From RYN-433 sp036558265 (GTDB lineage Bacteria > Planctomycetota > Phycisphaerae > Tepidisphaerales > Tepidisphaeraceae), in assembly GCA_036558265.1 (NCBI GenBank), contig DATBFY010000330.1, positions 1 to 18,184 of the forward strand: 18,184 nucleotides of DNA, in the 5' to 3' direction. How positions within the stretch are numbered: position 1 is the first letter of the stretch; each line of letters opens with the position of its first letter. A model generated the notes under the pieces. It did not search any database. It saw nothing but the letters and a program-made list of their open reading frames with translations, and had not been told where the DNA came from. Below, in pieces: positions 1 through 8,884 of the stretch. The position numbers and the translations under genes were made by a program.

Positions 1-1592
1 CGCATCGTCCCGTAGCCCTCGTTGTTGAGGATCAGGATGATGGGGTTGATGCCCAGGCGCACGGCGGTGGAGACCTCCGTGCCGGTCATCTGGAAGGCGC
101 CGTCGCCGACGAGGACGAACGGGCGCAACTGCGGGTTGGCCATGCAGACGCCGACGCCCGCGGGCACGGCGAAGCCCATCGACAGGTAGTAGGCGGGCGC
201 GATGAACTCGGCGCGCTTGGCGGTGCGGATGCCCACGGCGCCGAAGATTGCGTCGCCCACGTCGCTGACGACGCAGCAGTTCTCGTCCAGGTGCAGGGAA
301 AGAATGCGGATGACCTCCTGCATGGTCAGGGCGTCCTGGAGCTCCTTCTTGGAGAGCGGTTGAGGCTCGCGATGAGGATTGGGGTGTTTGAACGAGAAGG
401 CATGGATCGCCTTCGTGCCCTTGTGCCTTCGCGCCTGGCCGGCGACGTCGAACGCCGCGATGCCCTTCAGATAGTCCACGAACTCCACGTCGTCGTAGTG
501 GTGGTAGCAGACCTTGATGGCCTCGGTGGTCGCCAGGACCGTGCGGCTGCGGTCGAGTTTGGCGGTGTAGATGCCCAGGTTCATGTCGGTGATGAAGGTG
601 CCGAGCATGAGGACGCAGTCGGAGGATTCGACGTACTGGCGCACATGCTGGTCGGACGACATCGCCCCGCCGTAGACGCCCAGGTAGAGCGGATGGTTCT
701 CGGGGACGGCCGACTTTGAGAGCAGGTCCGCGGCGATCGGGATGTTGAATTTCTCGGCGATCTTGATCGCGAGGTCCGTCACGCCGAAGCGATGAAGCTC
801 GACGCCGGCGAGGACGATCGGGCGCTTGGCCCGGCTGAGCATCTGCCAGGTTTCCGCCAGCGCCGCCCGCAGGGCATCGGGGTCGCTCTCGCGCGGGGTC
901 TGCTGGCCGTCGAGGAGGCTGGGAGGGACGGGGATCTCCTTGTCCACCATGTCGTGCGGCACCTCGATGTAGACCGGGCGCTTGTGGCGGAGGCAGGCTT
1001 CCACGCAGCGGACGATCTCGCCGGCGGCGCGCTCCTCGTCGAGCAGGACGGTGCTGGCGACGGTGACCTCGTCATACACGCGCCGCTGGGTTTCGAAGGT
1101 CTTGACCTTGTGGTGCAGGAGGGGGTCCTTCTCGCGGTCCTTGCGGCCCGGCGCGCCGCTGATGACGACCACGGGAGATTTTTCAGCATAGGCACCGGCG
1201 ATCGCGTTGAGGACGTTGAGGCCGCCGACGCAATAGGTCACGCAGACCAGGCCGATGCCGTTGAGGCGGGAATACGCATCGGCGGCAAAGCCGGCGCCGG
1301 GCTCGTGGGTCATCGTGACGTTCTGGATCGGCGATTTCTCGAGCCAGGCGAAGGTGGGCAGGGCGAAGTCGCCCGGCACGCCGAACGAGTGACGCACGCC
1401 GCGGTGGTGCAGGTAGGCGAAGAGGAACTCGCCCATGGGCATGCGGCTGCGGAACGGGGCGGATTGCGCCGCCGCCGACCGCGCCGATTTCCGGCCACTC
1501 ATCGCCGGGTGATGACCGTTGCCACTGGCCTTGCCGTTCTGGGGCTGCACCTCGACATCCGCAGCCGTCGTATTACGCACCTTACGAGCCAT
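1..1592 (-). CDS. ThDP-dependent 2-keto acid decarboxylase-like enzyme (pyruvate/indolepyruvate decarboxylase family), C-terminus cut by window edge
   Basis: This is a cytoplasmic thiamine diphosphate enzyme, probably decarboxylating a 2-keto acid. The frame is open for 530 codons and runs off the left edge. The Pyr domain starts near residue 52. It carries the catalytic-glutamate region THEPGAGFAADAYSR (E97) and the LLHH pair (H160-H161) typical of pyruvate and indolepyruvate decarboxylases, which separates it from acetolactate synthase. YDEVTVA follows, as in this subfamily. The ThDP/Mg motif runs from GDGAFQ (496-498) to NN (523-524). The ATG at 1592 was chosen because AAAGGAGA lies 7-8 bases upstream. 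This start gives a low-complexity N-terminal extension of about 50 residues; the family normally begins near M51 or M53. The substrate cannot be told from sequence. The family is well supported; the exact enzyme is not. It is divergent from the isomerase-like gene at 1696. Confidence 0.88.
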   Translation of the reverse strand, partial: MARKVRNTTAADVEVQPQNGKASGNGHHPAMSGRKSARSAAAQSAPFRSRMPMGEFLFAYLHHRGVRHSFGVPGDFALPTFAWLEKSPIQNVTMTHEPGAGFAADAYSRLNGIGLVCVTYCVGGLNVLNAIAGAYAEKSPVVVISGAPGRKDREKDPLLHHKVKTFETQRRVYDEVTVASTVLLDEERAAGEIVRCVEACLRHKRPVYIEVPHDMVDKEIPVPPSLLDGQQTPRESDPDALRAALAETWQMLSRAKRPIVLAGVELHRFGVTDLAIKIAEKFNIPIAADLLSKSAVPENHPLYLGVYGGAMSSDQHVRQYVESSDCVLMLGTFITDMNLGIYTAKLDRSRTVLATTEAIKVCYHHYDDVEFVDYLKGIAAFDVAGQARRHKGTKAIHAFSFKHPNPHREPQPLSKKELQDALTMQEVIRILSLHLDENCCVVSDVGDAIFGAVGIRTAKRAEFIAPAYYLSMGFAVPAGVGVCMANPQLRPFVLVGDGAFQMTGTEVSTAVRLGINPIILILNNEGYGTM

Positions 1593-1599
1593 CGGGCGT

Positions 1600-1643
1600 C
1601 TCCTTTACGTCAAAAATCGACCAGACGCGTCCAATAGATTATA
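1600..1643 (-). promoter_or_regulatory. Promoter -10 and ribosome binding site of the ThDP enzyme gene
   Basis: Read on the minus strand, a perfect TATAAT lies at 1643-1638 and an AAAGGAGA ribosome binding site at about 1606-1600, just before the ATG at 1592. No good -35 box is visible 16-18 bases upstream of the TATAAT. The implied 5' leader is about 40 bases. The -10 assignment rests on sequence match alone. Confidence 0.45.
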
Positions 1644-1679
1644 CGATTGCCGATAATCCCCGGGTCGGGCCGGATGTCG

Positions 1680-1685
1680 TACAAT
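1680..1685 (+). promoter_or_regulatory. Possible -10 box for a leaderless isomerase transcript
   Basis: TACAAT (five of six consensus bases) ends 10 bases before the ATG at 1696. Initiation about 7 bases downstream would leave a leader of only a few bases. No ribosome binding site is present between the two. No convincing -35 box is seen. Confidence 0.3.
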
Positions 1686-1695
1686 CCTGCCCGCC

Positions 1696-2508
1696 ATGCC
1701 CACGATCAGCTTTATCTCCGCGAATTACGTCGCCCGCGCGCTCGGCTACATGGGCCCGGCCGACTGGATGGCCAACGACGCCGCCACGCTCGCGGCCGCC
1801 AGTCCCGAGCGGTTCCTCCAGATCTGCCAGGACGTCGCCGCCGCCGGCTTCGATGCGATCGACATCTGGACCGCCCACTGCCACTGGCAGCACCACGCGG
1901 GCGAAGACTACCTGGAGCAGGTGAAGGGATTCTGCTCGCAATTCGATCTGACGATCACCAGCTACGCCGGGAGCTTCGAGGCGAGTGCGGCATCGGACGT
2001 CGAGCGCCCGTTCAAGTTCATGAAACAACTCGGCGCCCCGCTCTTCGCGGGCGGCATTCGCGGGCCGCTTGCGCCGGCCGAGCTGTGCGCGATCGTGAAC
2101 GACGTCTGTCAGCATCTCAACGTCCGGTGGGGCTTCGAGAATCACCCCGAGACGTCCATCGATCAGATCCTCGCGAAGATCGACGCCGGCCGCCACGACC
2201 GCGTCGGCGTCGCCCTCGATACCGGCTGGTGCGGCACGCAGGGTATCGACGCCCTCGAAGCGACCCGGCGCATTCACGACGCCGGCAAGCTCTTCATCCT
2301 GCACCTCAAGGACGTCAAGGAACCCGGCAAGCACGACACCTGCGCGCTGGGCGATGGCATCGTCCCCTGCGAGGCCATCGTGCGCTACCTCGCCAAAGCT
2401 GGTTGGCAGGGCGACATCGCCATCGAACACGAGCCCTTCGACCGCGACCCGATGCCCGAGATCATTGCAAGCCACCAGCGCGTCAAGCAGTGGCTCAACG
2501 CCCTCTAA
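1696..2508 (+). CDS. Sugar phosphate isomerase/epimerase-like TIM-barrel protein (xylose isomerase-like, AP endonuclease 2 fold)
   Basis: This 270-residue protein spans a whole xylose isomerase-like TIM barrel, the usual length for the family. The four expected metal ligands sit at the ends of strands: E148 (WGFENHPE), D175 (VALDTGW), H203 (ILHLKDV) and E244 (IAIEHEP). Members isomerise or epimerise sugars or inositols, or act on keto-sugars; the substrate is unknown. There is no signal peptide, so it is probably cytoplasmic. The ATG at 1696 begins the conserved first strand (TISFISANY). It has no Shine-Dalgarno sequence, and a TACAAT -10-like box lies only 10 bases upstream, so the message may be leaderless. 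It is divergent from the ThDP enzyme gene and convergent with the kinase gene, with a 24-bp gap and no hairpin. Confidence 0.9.
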   Translation: MPTISFISANYVARALGYMGPADWMANDAATLAAASPERFLQICQDVAAAGFDAIDIWTAHCHWQHHAGEDYLEQVKGFCSQFDLTITSYAGSFEASAASDVERPFKFMKQLGAPLFAGGIRGPLAPAELCAIVNDVCQHLNVRWGFENHPETSIDQILAKIDAGRHDRVGVALDTGWCGTQGIDALEATRRIHDAGKLFILHLKDVKEPGKHDTCALGDGIVPCEAIVRYLAKAGWQGDIAIEHEPFDRDPMPEIIASHQRVKQWLNAL

Positions 2509-2532
2509 CAACGAACAACTGACAACTCGAAA

Positions 2533-4632
<2,100 letters not shown>

Positions 4633-4643
4633 CGTCGTCATCC

Positions 4644-4675
4644 CCTGCGTGCCTGCGTGCCTGCGTGCCTCCGTG
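4644..4675. repeat. 8-bp tandem repeat, four copies, in the sigma-kinase intergenic gap
   Basis: On the plus strand the unit CCTGCGTG occurs three times in a row, followed by a fourth copy with one mismatch (CCTCCGTG). It fills most of the gap between the sigma factor stop (4682) and the kinase start. On the coding strand it reads as repeated GGCACGCA and ends in AGGGG, which probably serves as the kinase ribosome binding site. Copy number could therefore change sigma-kinase spacing without changing either protein. Confidence 0.85.
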
Positions 4676-4681
4676 CCTTCT

Positions 4682-5401
4682 TCAACCCCCCAGCGCCGAA
4701 AACAACTCCTCGATCTCCCGATCCACGTCCTCCTCCCGTTCCACCGTCGCCGCGATCTGGGCCCGCAACGCCGCCCGGTACTTTTCCCGCAGCCGGTGTA
4801 CCGCCACCTTCACCGCCCCCTCGCTCATGCCCAGGCGCTTCGCCATCTCTTCATACGGCGGCGCCCCCACCTCGCCCACGAGATACACCTTAAGCGCCTC
4901 GAACAGCGCGCTCTTCCCGGATCGTTCAAACTCCGCCGCCAGGCTCGCCAGCGACCGTTCCAGCACCGTCAGCGCCCAGCGCCGCTCAAAGATCCGCTGC
5001 GCCGTCACCTCGTGACCCGGCTCCAGCACGTACCGCCCGTCGGCGTCCTCGAAATCGATCGACAAAACCGCCTTGCCCCCGCCGCGCTTCTGCGCCTGCG
5101 CCTTGTCCCACTCGTTGGCGAGGAACCGCTTCAGGCAGACCATAAGGAACGTGCGGAACCGCCCCTTCTCCGGCCCGACCTCGTCGATGTACCGTTTCTC
5201 GAGCATCCGGGCGAAGAACTCCTGCGTCAGGTCCTGCGCCGCCTCGTGCGACCGCCCCTGCCGCCGGACGAACGCATAAATCGGATACCAGTACGTCCGG
5301 CAGAGCTCCGCCAGCGCATCAGCCGACCCCGGCGACGAGCGATGCGCCGCCGTCAGCACCATGCTCCAGCGCGTCGTCGCGAATCGACCGCGTTCCACCA
5401 A
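4682..5401 (-). CDS. ECF-type RNA polymerase sigma factor, kinase-linked planctomycete type
   Basis: A 239-residue sigma-70 family protein with only regions 2 and 4. Region 2 spans about 30-105 (AQDLTQEFFARML, GRFRTFLMVCLKRFLANEWDKA). Region 4 spans about 175-225 and ends in the helix-turn-helix YEEMAKRLGMSEGAVKVAVHRLREKYR. At about 240 residues it is longer than a typical ECF factor, with an extended linker. The start is TTG at 5401 (or GTG at 5398): GAGGAA lies about 7 bases upstream and no in-frame ATG occurs before residue 14. It is followed by the Ser/Thr kinase gene about 40-50 bases later on the same strand. ECF factors of this kind are commonly found beside Ser/Thr kinases in planctomycetes; regulation by phosphorylation is an inference. 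No anti-sigma gene is adjacent. Confidence 0.92.
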   Translation of the reverse strand: MVERGRFATTRWSMVLTAAHRSSPGSADALAELCRTYWYPIYAFVRRQGRSHEAAQDLTQEFFARMLEKRYIDEVGPEKGRFRTFLMVCLKRFLANEWDKAQAQKRGGGKAVLSIDFEDADGRYVLEPGHEVTAQRIFERRWALTVLERSLASLAAEFERSGKSALFEALKVYLVGEVGAPPYEEMAKRLGMSEGAVKVAVHRLREKYRAALRAQIAATVEREEDVDREIEELFSALGG

Positions 5402-5515
5402 GCGGGTTCCTCGGGTCTGCTGATCGGGAATCGTTACCCGTTCAGCCTAAAGAACCCACCCGCCGATCGCAAGCGTTCTCATACCCCCCTCGAAATAAGA
5501 AACCCGTCCCGGACG

Positions 5516-8077
5516 TTACACCCCGCTGCGGGTCACCGGGGCGATGCTGAAGACCGCCCGCTTCACCGGCGTTGCCGATTTCACCGGTGCCTTCTTCACC
5601 GCGCCCTTCTTCACCGCCGCCGTCACAGGCTGGCTCGTCACCGGCATGGCCGCGCTCGGCGGCGGGGGCGCCGCCGGCAACGTCGTGTTGTAATTCTGCG
5701 CCAGGATCACCAGGTCGTTGAAATCCACCGCGCCGTCGCCGTTAAAGTCGCCGTCCTGCCAGATCTTGCCCGCCGGCGCATTGTAATTCTGCGCGAGCAC
5801 CACCAGGTCGTTAAAGTCCACCGTTCGATCCCGGTTGGCGTCCCCGCCCAACTGGTAGAAGCTGAACACGAAATCGTCTCCGCCCGTCCCGTCCGAATTC
5901 CCGTCCAGGGCGTTGCCCGCCATGTCCTTGACGGCATTGGCTAAGACGCTCAGCCGGTAATTCCCGTCCGGCACGTGGCCGTCGAGCAGGATCGTCTCGG
6001 TCTGCGCGACCGGGTCGTACTGCACGGCCGACGGATTCACCTGCGTGCCGGTCGTCAGGTTCGTCAGCGTCATGTCCGACAACCCCGGCGCCTGCACGTT
6101 CTCGCTGAAGTTCAGCACGATCGACTGCTGCGCCAGTTGGTAGTTGAACGTTGATCCCACGACGCGCGGCGGGGTCGTGTCCACCGTCCACGTCCGCGAC
6201 GCCGTCGCCTGGTTGTCCGGCTGCCAGATCCCCGCGTCGTTCTTCCCCACCGCGTAAACCGTGTACGTTCCCTCCGCCAACCCAGTGAGCGTGATCGGCG
6301 TCCCGATCGGCGTCTCCGCCGAGTAGGCCCCGCCGTTCACCCGATACTTGTACGCCGTGTACCCCGCGGCCGTGACGCCCGACCCGAAGCCCGTGCCCAC
6401 CGTTATCGTCGCGCCGCTCGCATTCGTCAGGCCGCTCGGCTCACCCGCCAGCGACACCCCCGACGGCACCGCCGCCCCCATGTCCGTACCGTTGGGCCCG
6501 TGCCCGATCGCCGGACTGCCGGGCAAGAGCTGGAAGTCCACCGTCGGATCCGTCACGTTCGTCGTATTTCGCAGCATCGCGTTGCCGGCAATGTTGCCGG
6601 GGCCCGGGTAAGCCGTCGTGCCGGGCGCGATCGAGTTCTCGACCGTGAACGTGCCCGACGGCGCGTTCTGCAGGAGCGCCGGCACGCCGCCGACCATCGG
6701 GACGTCCACGAAGATGTCCCCGTCCGCCAGGCCCATTTTCCCCTTGCCCCCCGCGAAGCCCGGCTCGTCGAAGTTGAACACCCCGGTCAGCACGTGGACG
6801 AACGTGTCGTTGATGGATGTGACCGAGTTCCCCTCCTTCATCAGAAATCCGTGATCCACGTTGTAGAAGAAGTTGCGCGTCGAGACGACTTCCGACGTGT
6901 TCCCCGAGTCCCCGCCGCCCGAGATCGCACTGTTCGTGTCGCTGATGCCGGATGGCTGCACGTTCATGAACACGTTCCCCTCGATGTGCGCATCCGTGCC
7001 GTCGATGTCCAGGATGTCGTCGGCGACCGTCCCGCCCGTCCCCGTGCCGGTGAAGACGTTGTCGAGGATCTGGAAGATGTTGCCCGGCCGGTTCCCACCA
7101 GTCAGGTCGAATTCGTCGTTATGCCCCGTCGTCGTGCCGAACGCATTCCCCTGGATCAGCGCATACGCCCCGACGTTTCCCAGGAAGTGCGCCGGCTCCT
7201 GCCCGACCAGCGTCGGGATCACCGAATTGGTCAGCGAGAACGTGCTCGTCCCCTGCACGTCATACACCCGCTGGTTGGCGCCGGGGTGCGCCCACGTCAC
7301 ATGATCCAGGTCCGACTTCGATCCCGTGATCAGCGTGTCGGATGCGCCCGCCCCGGCATAATCGAAGTCGGCGTAGCTGATCGTGTTGTTCAGCGTCGAT
7401 CCCGAGATCGTCAGCCCCGACCATGTCGCCGTCCCGTTGGGGTCGCGCGTGAACCGCACGTGCTGGTAATCGCTCCCGTTGACGGTCAAGAGCCCGTTCA
7501 CCGTCAGCCGCGCGCCGGATGCCACGTAGACCGACGTGCCGGGCCCGATCGTCAGCGACGACCCCGCCGGGATCGTCACGCTGGCGGTCAGGATGTACGG
7601 CCCGTTCGCCGCCGACCACGTCGTGTTGCCCGTGATCGTCCCGCTGACGTCCTGCACCGACCCATCGTCGTACCAGACGTCCACGGTCTTGCGCGTCAGC
7701 TCCGTCCCAGTGGCGTCGTACGATCGCACCGCCACGCGGTTGATCCCCGGCTCCAGGCCAATCACGTTCGCCTCGTTCGCCAGCGTCCATGCAGTACCCG
7801 TGAACGACGCGTCCACCCCGTTTACCCGGACGACTTTGGTAGCCGGGGCCTCCGCCGACCCGCTGAAGTTCACCGTGTCCGGACTGGTCGTCTTCGCATA
7901 CCCGCCCGCCGACGGCAGGTTGGTCAAGACCGACAGCGCCGGCGATGGTCCGGGGTTCCCCCCGGCGTACTGGATCATCCAGCGCATCTCCGCCGAATAC
8001 GCCAACAGCACCCGCGCCTCCAGATCATCCATCCGCGCGCCGCCGACGACGCCCCTGCGACCAGTCCCTCTCCTCAT
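5516..8077 (-). CDS. Exported or surface beta-helix/Ig-like protein with LEPR-XLL-like N-terminus and C-terminal dockerin pair
   Basis: An 853-residue protein, probably cell-surface or secreted. Residues 19-26 (LEARVLLA) match the LEPR-XLL motif found near the N-terminus of large planctomycete surface proteins; no classical signal peptide is visible. Residues about 50-140 look like a small beta domain. Residues 145-500 are Asn/Gly/Thr-rich and look like a right-handed beta helix (GNVF, DNVF, NSI turns). Residues 540-635 and 636-740 look like two Ig-like domains (VDTTPP boundary). A dockerin-type pair of EF-hand-like repeats lies at 745-797: GDANRDRTVDFNDLVVLAQN and GDFNGDGAVDFNDLVILAQN. The tail (801-853) is Pro/Ala/Lys-rich. 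The ATG at 8077 has CGGAGGG about 6 bases upstream. No enzymatic domain was recognised, and no cohesin gene is in the window. Confidence 0.87.
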   Translation of the reverse strand: MRRGTGRRGVVGGARMDDLEARVLLAYSAEMRWMIQYAGGNPGPSPALSVLTNLPSAGGYAKTTSPDTVNFSGSAEAPATKVVRVNGVDASFTGTAWTLANEANVIGLEPGINRVAVRSYDATGTELTRKTVDVWYDDGSVQDVSGTITGNTTWSAANGPYILTASVTIPAGSSLTIGPGTSVYVASGARLTVNGLLTVNGSDYQHVRFTRDPNGTATWSGLTISGSTLNNTISYADFDYAGAGASDTLITGSKSDLDHVTWAHPGANQRVYDVQGTSTFSLTNSVIPTLVGQEPAHFLGNVGAYALIQGNAFGTTTGHNDEFDLTGGNRPGNIFQILDNVFTGTGTGGTVADDILDIDGTDAHIEGNVFMNVQPSGISDTNSAISGGGDSGNTSEVVSTRNFFYNVDHGFLMKEGNSVTSINDTFVHVLTGVFNFDEPGFAGGKGKMGLADGDIFVDVPMVGGVPALLQNAPSGTFTVENSIAPGTTAYPGPGNIAGNAMLRNTTNVTDPTVDFQLLPGSPAIGHGPNGTDMGAAVPSGVSLAGEPSGLTNASGATITVGTGFGSGVTAAGYTAYKYRVNGGAYSAETPIGTPITLTGLAEGTYTVYAVGKNDAGIWQPDNQATASRTWTVDTTPPRVVGSTFNYQLAQQSIVLNFSENVQAPGLSDMTLTNLTTGTQVNPSAVQYDPVAQTETILLDGHVPDGNYRLSVLANAVKDMAGNALDGNSDGTGGDDFVFSFYQLGGDANRDRTVDFNDLVVLAQNYNAPAGKIWQDGDFNGDGAVDFNDLVILAQNYNTTLPAAPPPPSAAMPVTSQPVTAAVKKGAVKKAPVKSATPVKRAVFSIAPVTRSGV

Positions 8078-8234
8078 GCTCGACCCTCCGGAAGAAACAA
8101 ACCCCTCCCATTCATCCTACATTGGTCATGAACGTTCGATGAAGATTACGCAGCAACGGATCGGTCGGACAAACCCGAATCCCGGTGGAACCCGTCACTT
8201 GGCATACGAGTATTCCTTACTGAGCGTAATCCTC

Positions 8235-8258
8235 CCTTTTGCCCTTTGCCTTTTGCCC
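8235..8258. repeat. Short 7-bp tandem repeat upstream of the second sigma factor gene
   Basis: Three consecutive heptamers CCTTTTG, CCCTTTG, CCTTTTG are followed by a partial fourth. The repeat sits in the 251-bp gap between the divergent dockerin-protein and sigma factor genes. It differs in unit length from the 8-bp repeat at 4644. No function can be assigned. Confidence 0.6.
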
Positions 8259-8328
8259 TCAACCCCTCCCGAAATCCGCGAAAGATTTCTCTAAGACCCC
8301 CCTCCCTCGTGCGTCAAAGGGATGAAGG

Positions 8329-8853
8329 ATGGACCAACACCACGATGCCGACCGCTGGCTGACCGATACCGTCGCCCGATATGAGGGCCGGCTGATCCTC
8401 TACGCCCAGCGACTGCTGGCTGCCGAGGGTGGGCTGTCCCGCGCCCGCGACGTGGTGCAGGAGACGTTTCTCAAGCTCTGCCGCACCCCGCGGGAGCAGG
8501 TCGCCGGTCACGAGGCCGCGTGGCTTTACACCGTCTGCCGTCGCACGGCGTTGGATGTCAAACGCAAGGAGCGCCGCATGTCCCAGATCACCGACGACGC
8601 CGCCTCCACCCTCCACGACCCCTCCGCCGATCCGTCGCTCGCGGTCGAGCGGAACGATTCGGCCGACCAGGTGATGCGGATGCTCGAGCGCCTGCCGGAG
8701 AACCAGCGGGAAGCGATCGTACTCAAGTTCGGTCATGGGCTGTCGTACGCCCAAATCGCCCAGATTACCGGGCATACAGTGAGCAACGTTGGCTTCCTGA
8801 TCCACGCCGGACTCAAGGCCGTGCGGTCGCGCGTCGCAGGCGCAACGGTCTGA
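8329..8853 (+). CDS. ECF RNA polymerase sigma factor, partner of the VWA protein
   Basis: A 174-residue ECF sigma factor of typical length. Region 2 spans about 20-85 (RARDVVQETFLKLC, then AWLYTVCRRTALDVKRKERR). Region 4 spans about 115-170 (LPENQREAIVLKFGHGLSY, AQIAQITGHTVSNVGFLIHAGLKAVR), with the helix-turn-helix near 142-165. The ATG at 8329 was chosen for the AAAGG about 8 bases upstream and because it gives a normal N-terminus. It is followed 31 bases later by the VWA gene on the same strand, so the two are almost certainly co-transcribed. It belongs to a different subgroup from the sigma factor at 4682, being shorter and not next to a kinase. Known ECF behaviour suggests the downstream membrane protein controls its activity. 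Confidence 0.93.
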   Translation: MDQHHDADRWLTDTVARYEGRLILYAQRLLAAEGGLSRARDVVQETFLKLCRTPREQVAGHEAAWLYTVCRRTALDVKRKERRMSQITDDAASTLHDPSADPSLAVERNDSADQVMRMLERLPENQREAIVLKFGHGLSYAQIAQITGHTVSNVGFLIHAGLKAVRSRVAGATV

Positions 8854-8884
8854 CGCGCGCGAGCAATCGAAACGGAGCACTTCA

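Noticed and set aside
2509..2532. Terminator between the convergent isomerase and kinase genes
   Set aside because: The 24-base gap holds only short AACAACT/ACAACT repeats and no stem.
6500..8131. Long open frame on the plus strand opposite the dockerin protein gene
   Set aside because: It is Arg/His/Pro-rich, has no recognisable domain and lies antisense to a gene with clear dockerin and beta-helix sequence. High GC content produces such frames.
8187..8216. GGAACCC as a possible ECF -35 element for autoregulation of the sigma-VWA operon
   Set aside because: No convincing -10 (CGTC or similar) follows at 16-17 bases, and the motif is short enough to occur by chance in GC-rich DNA.
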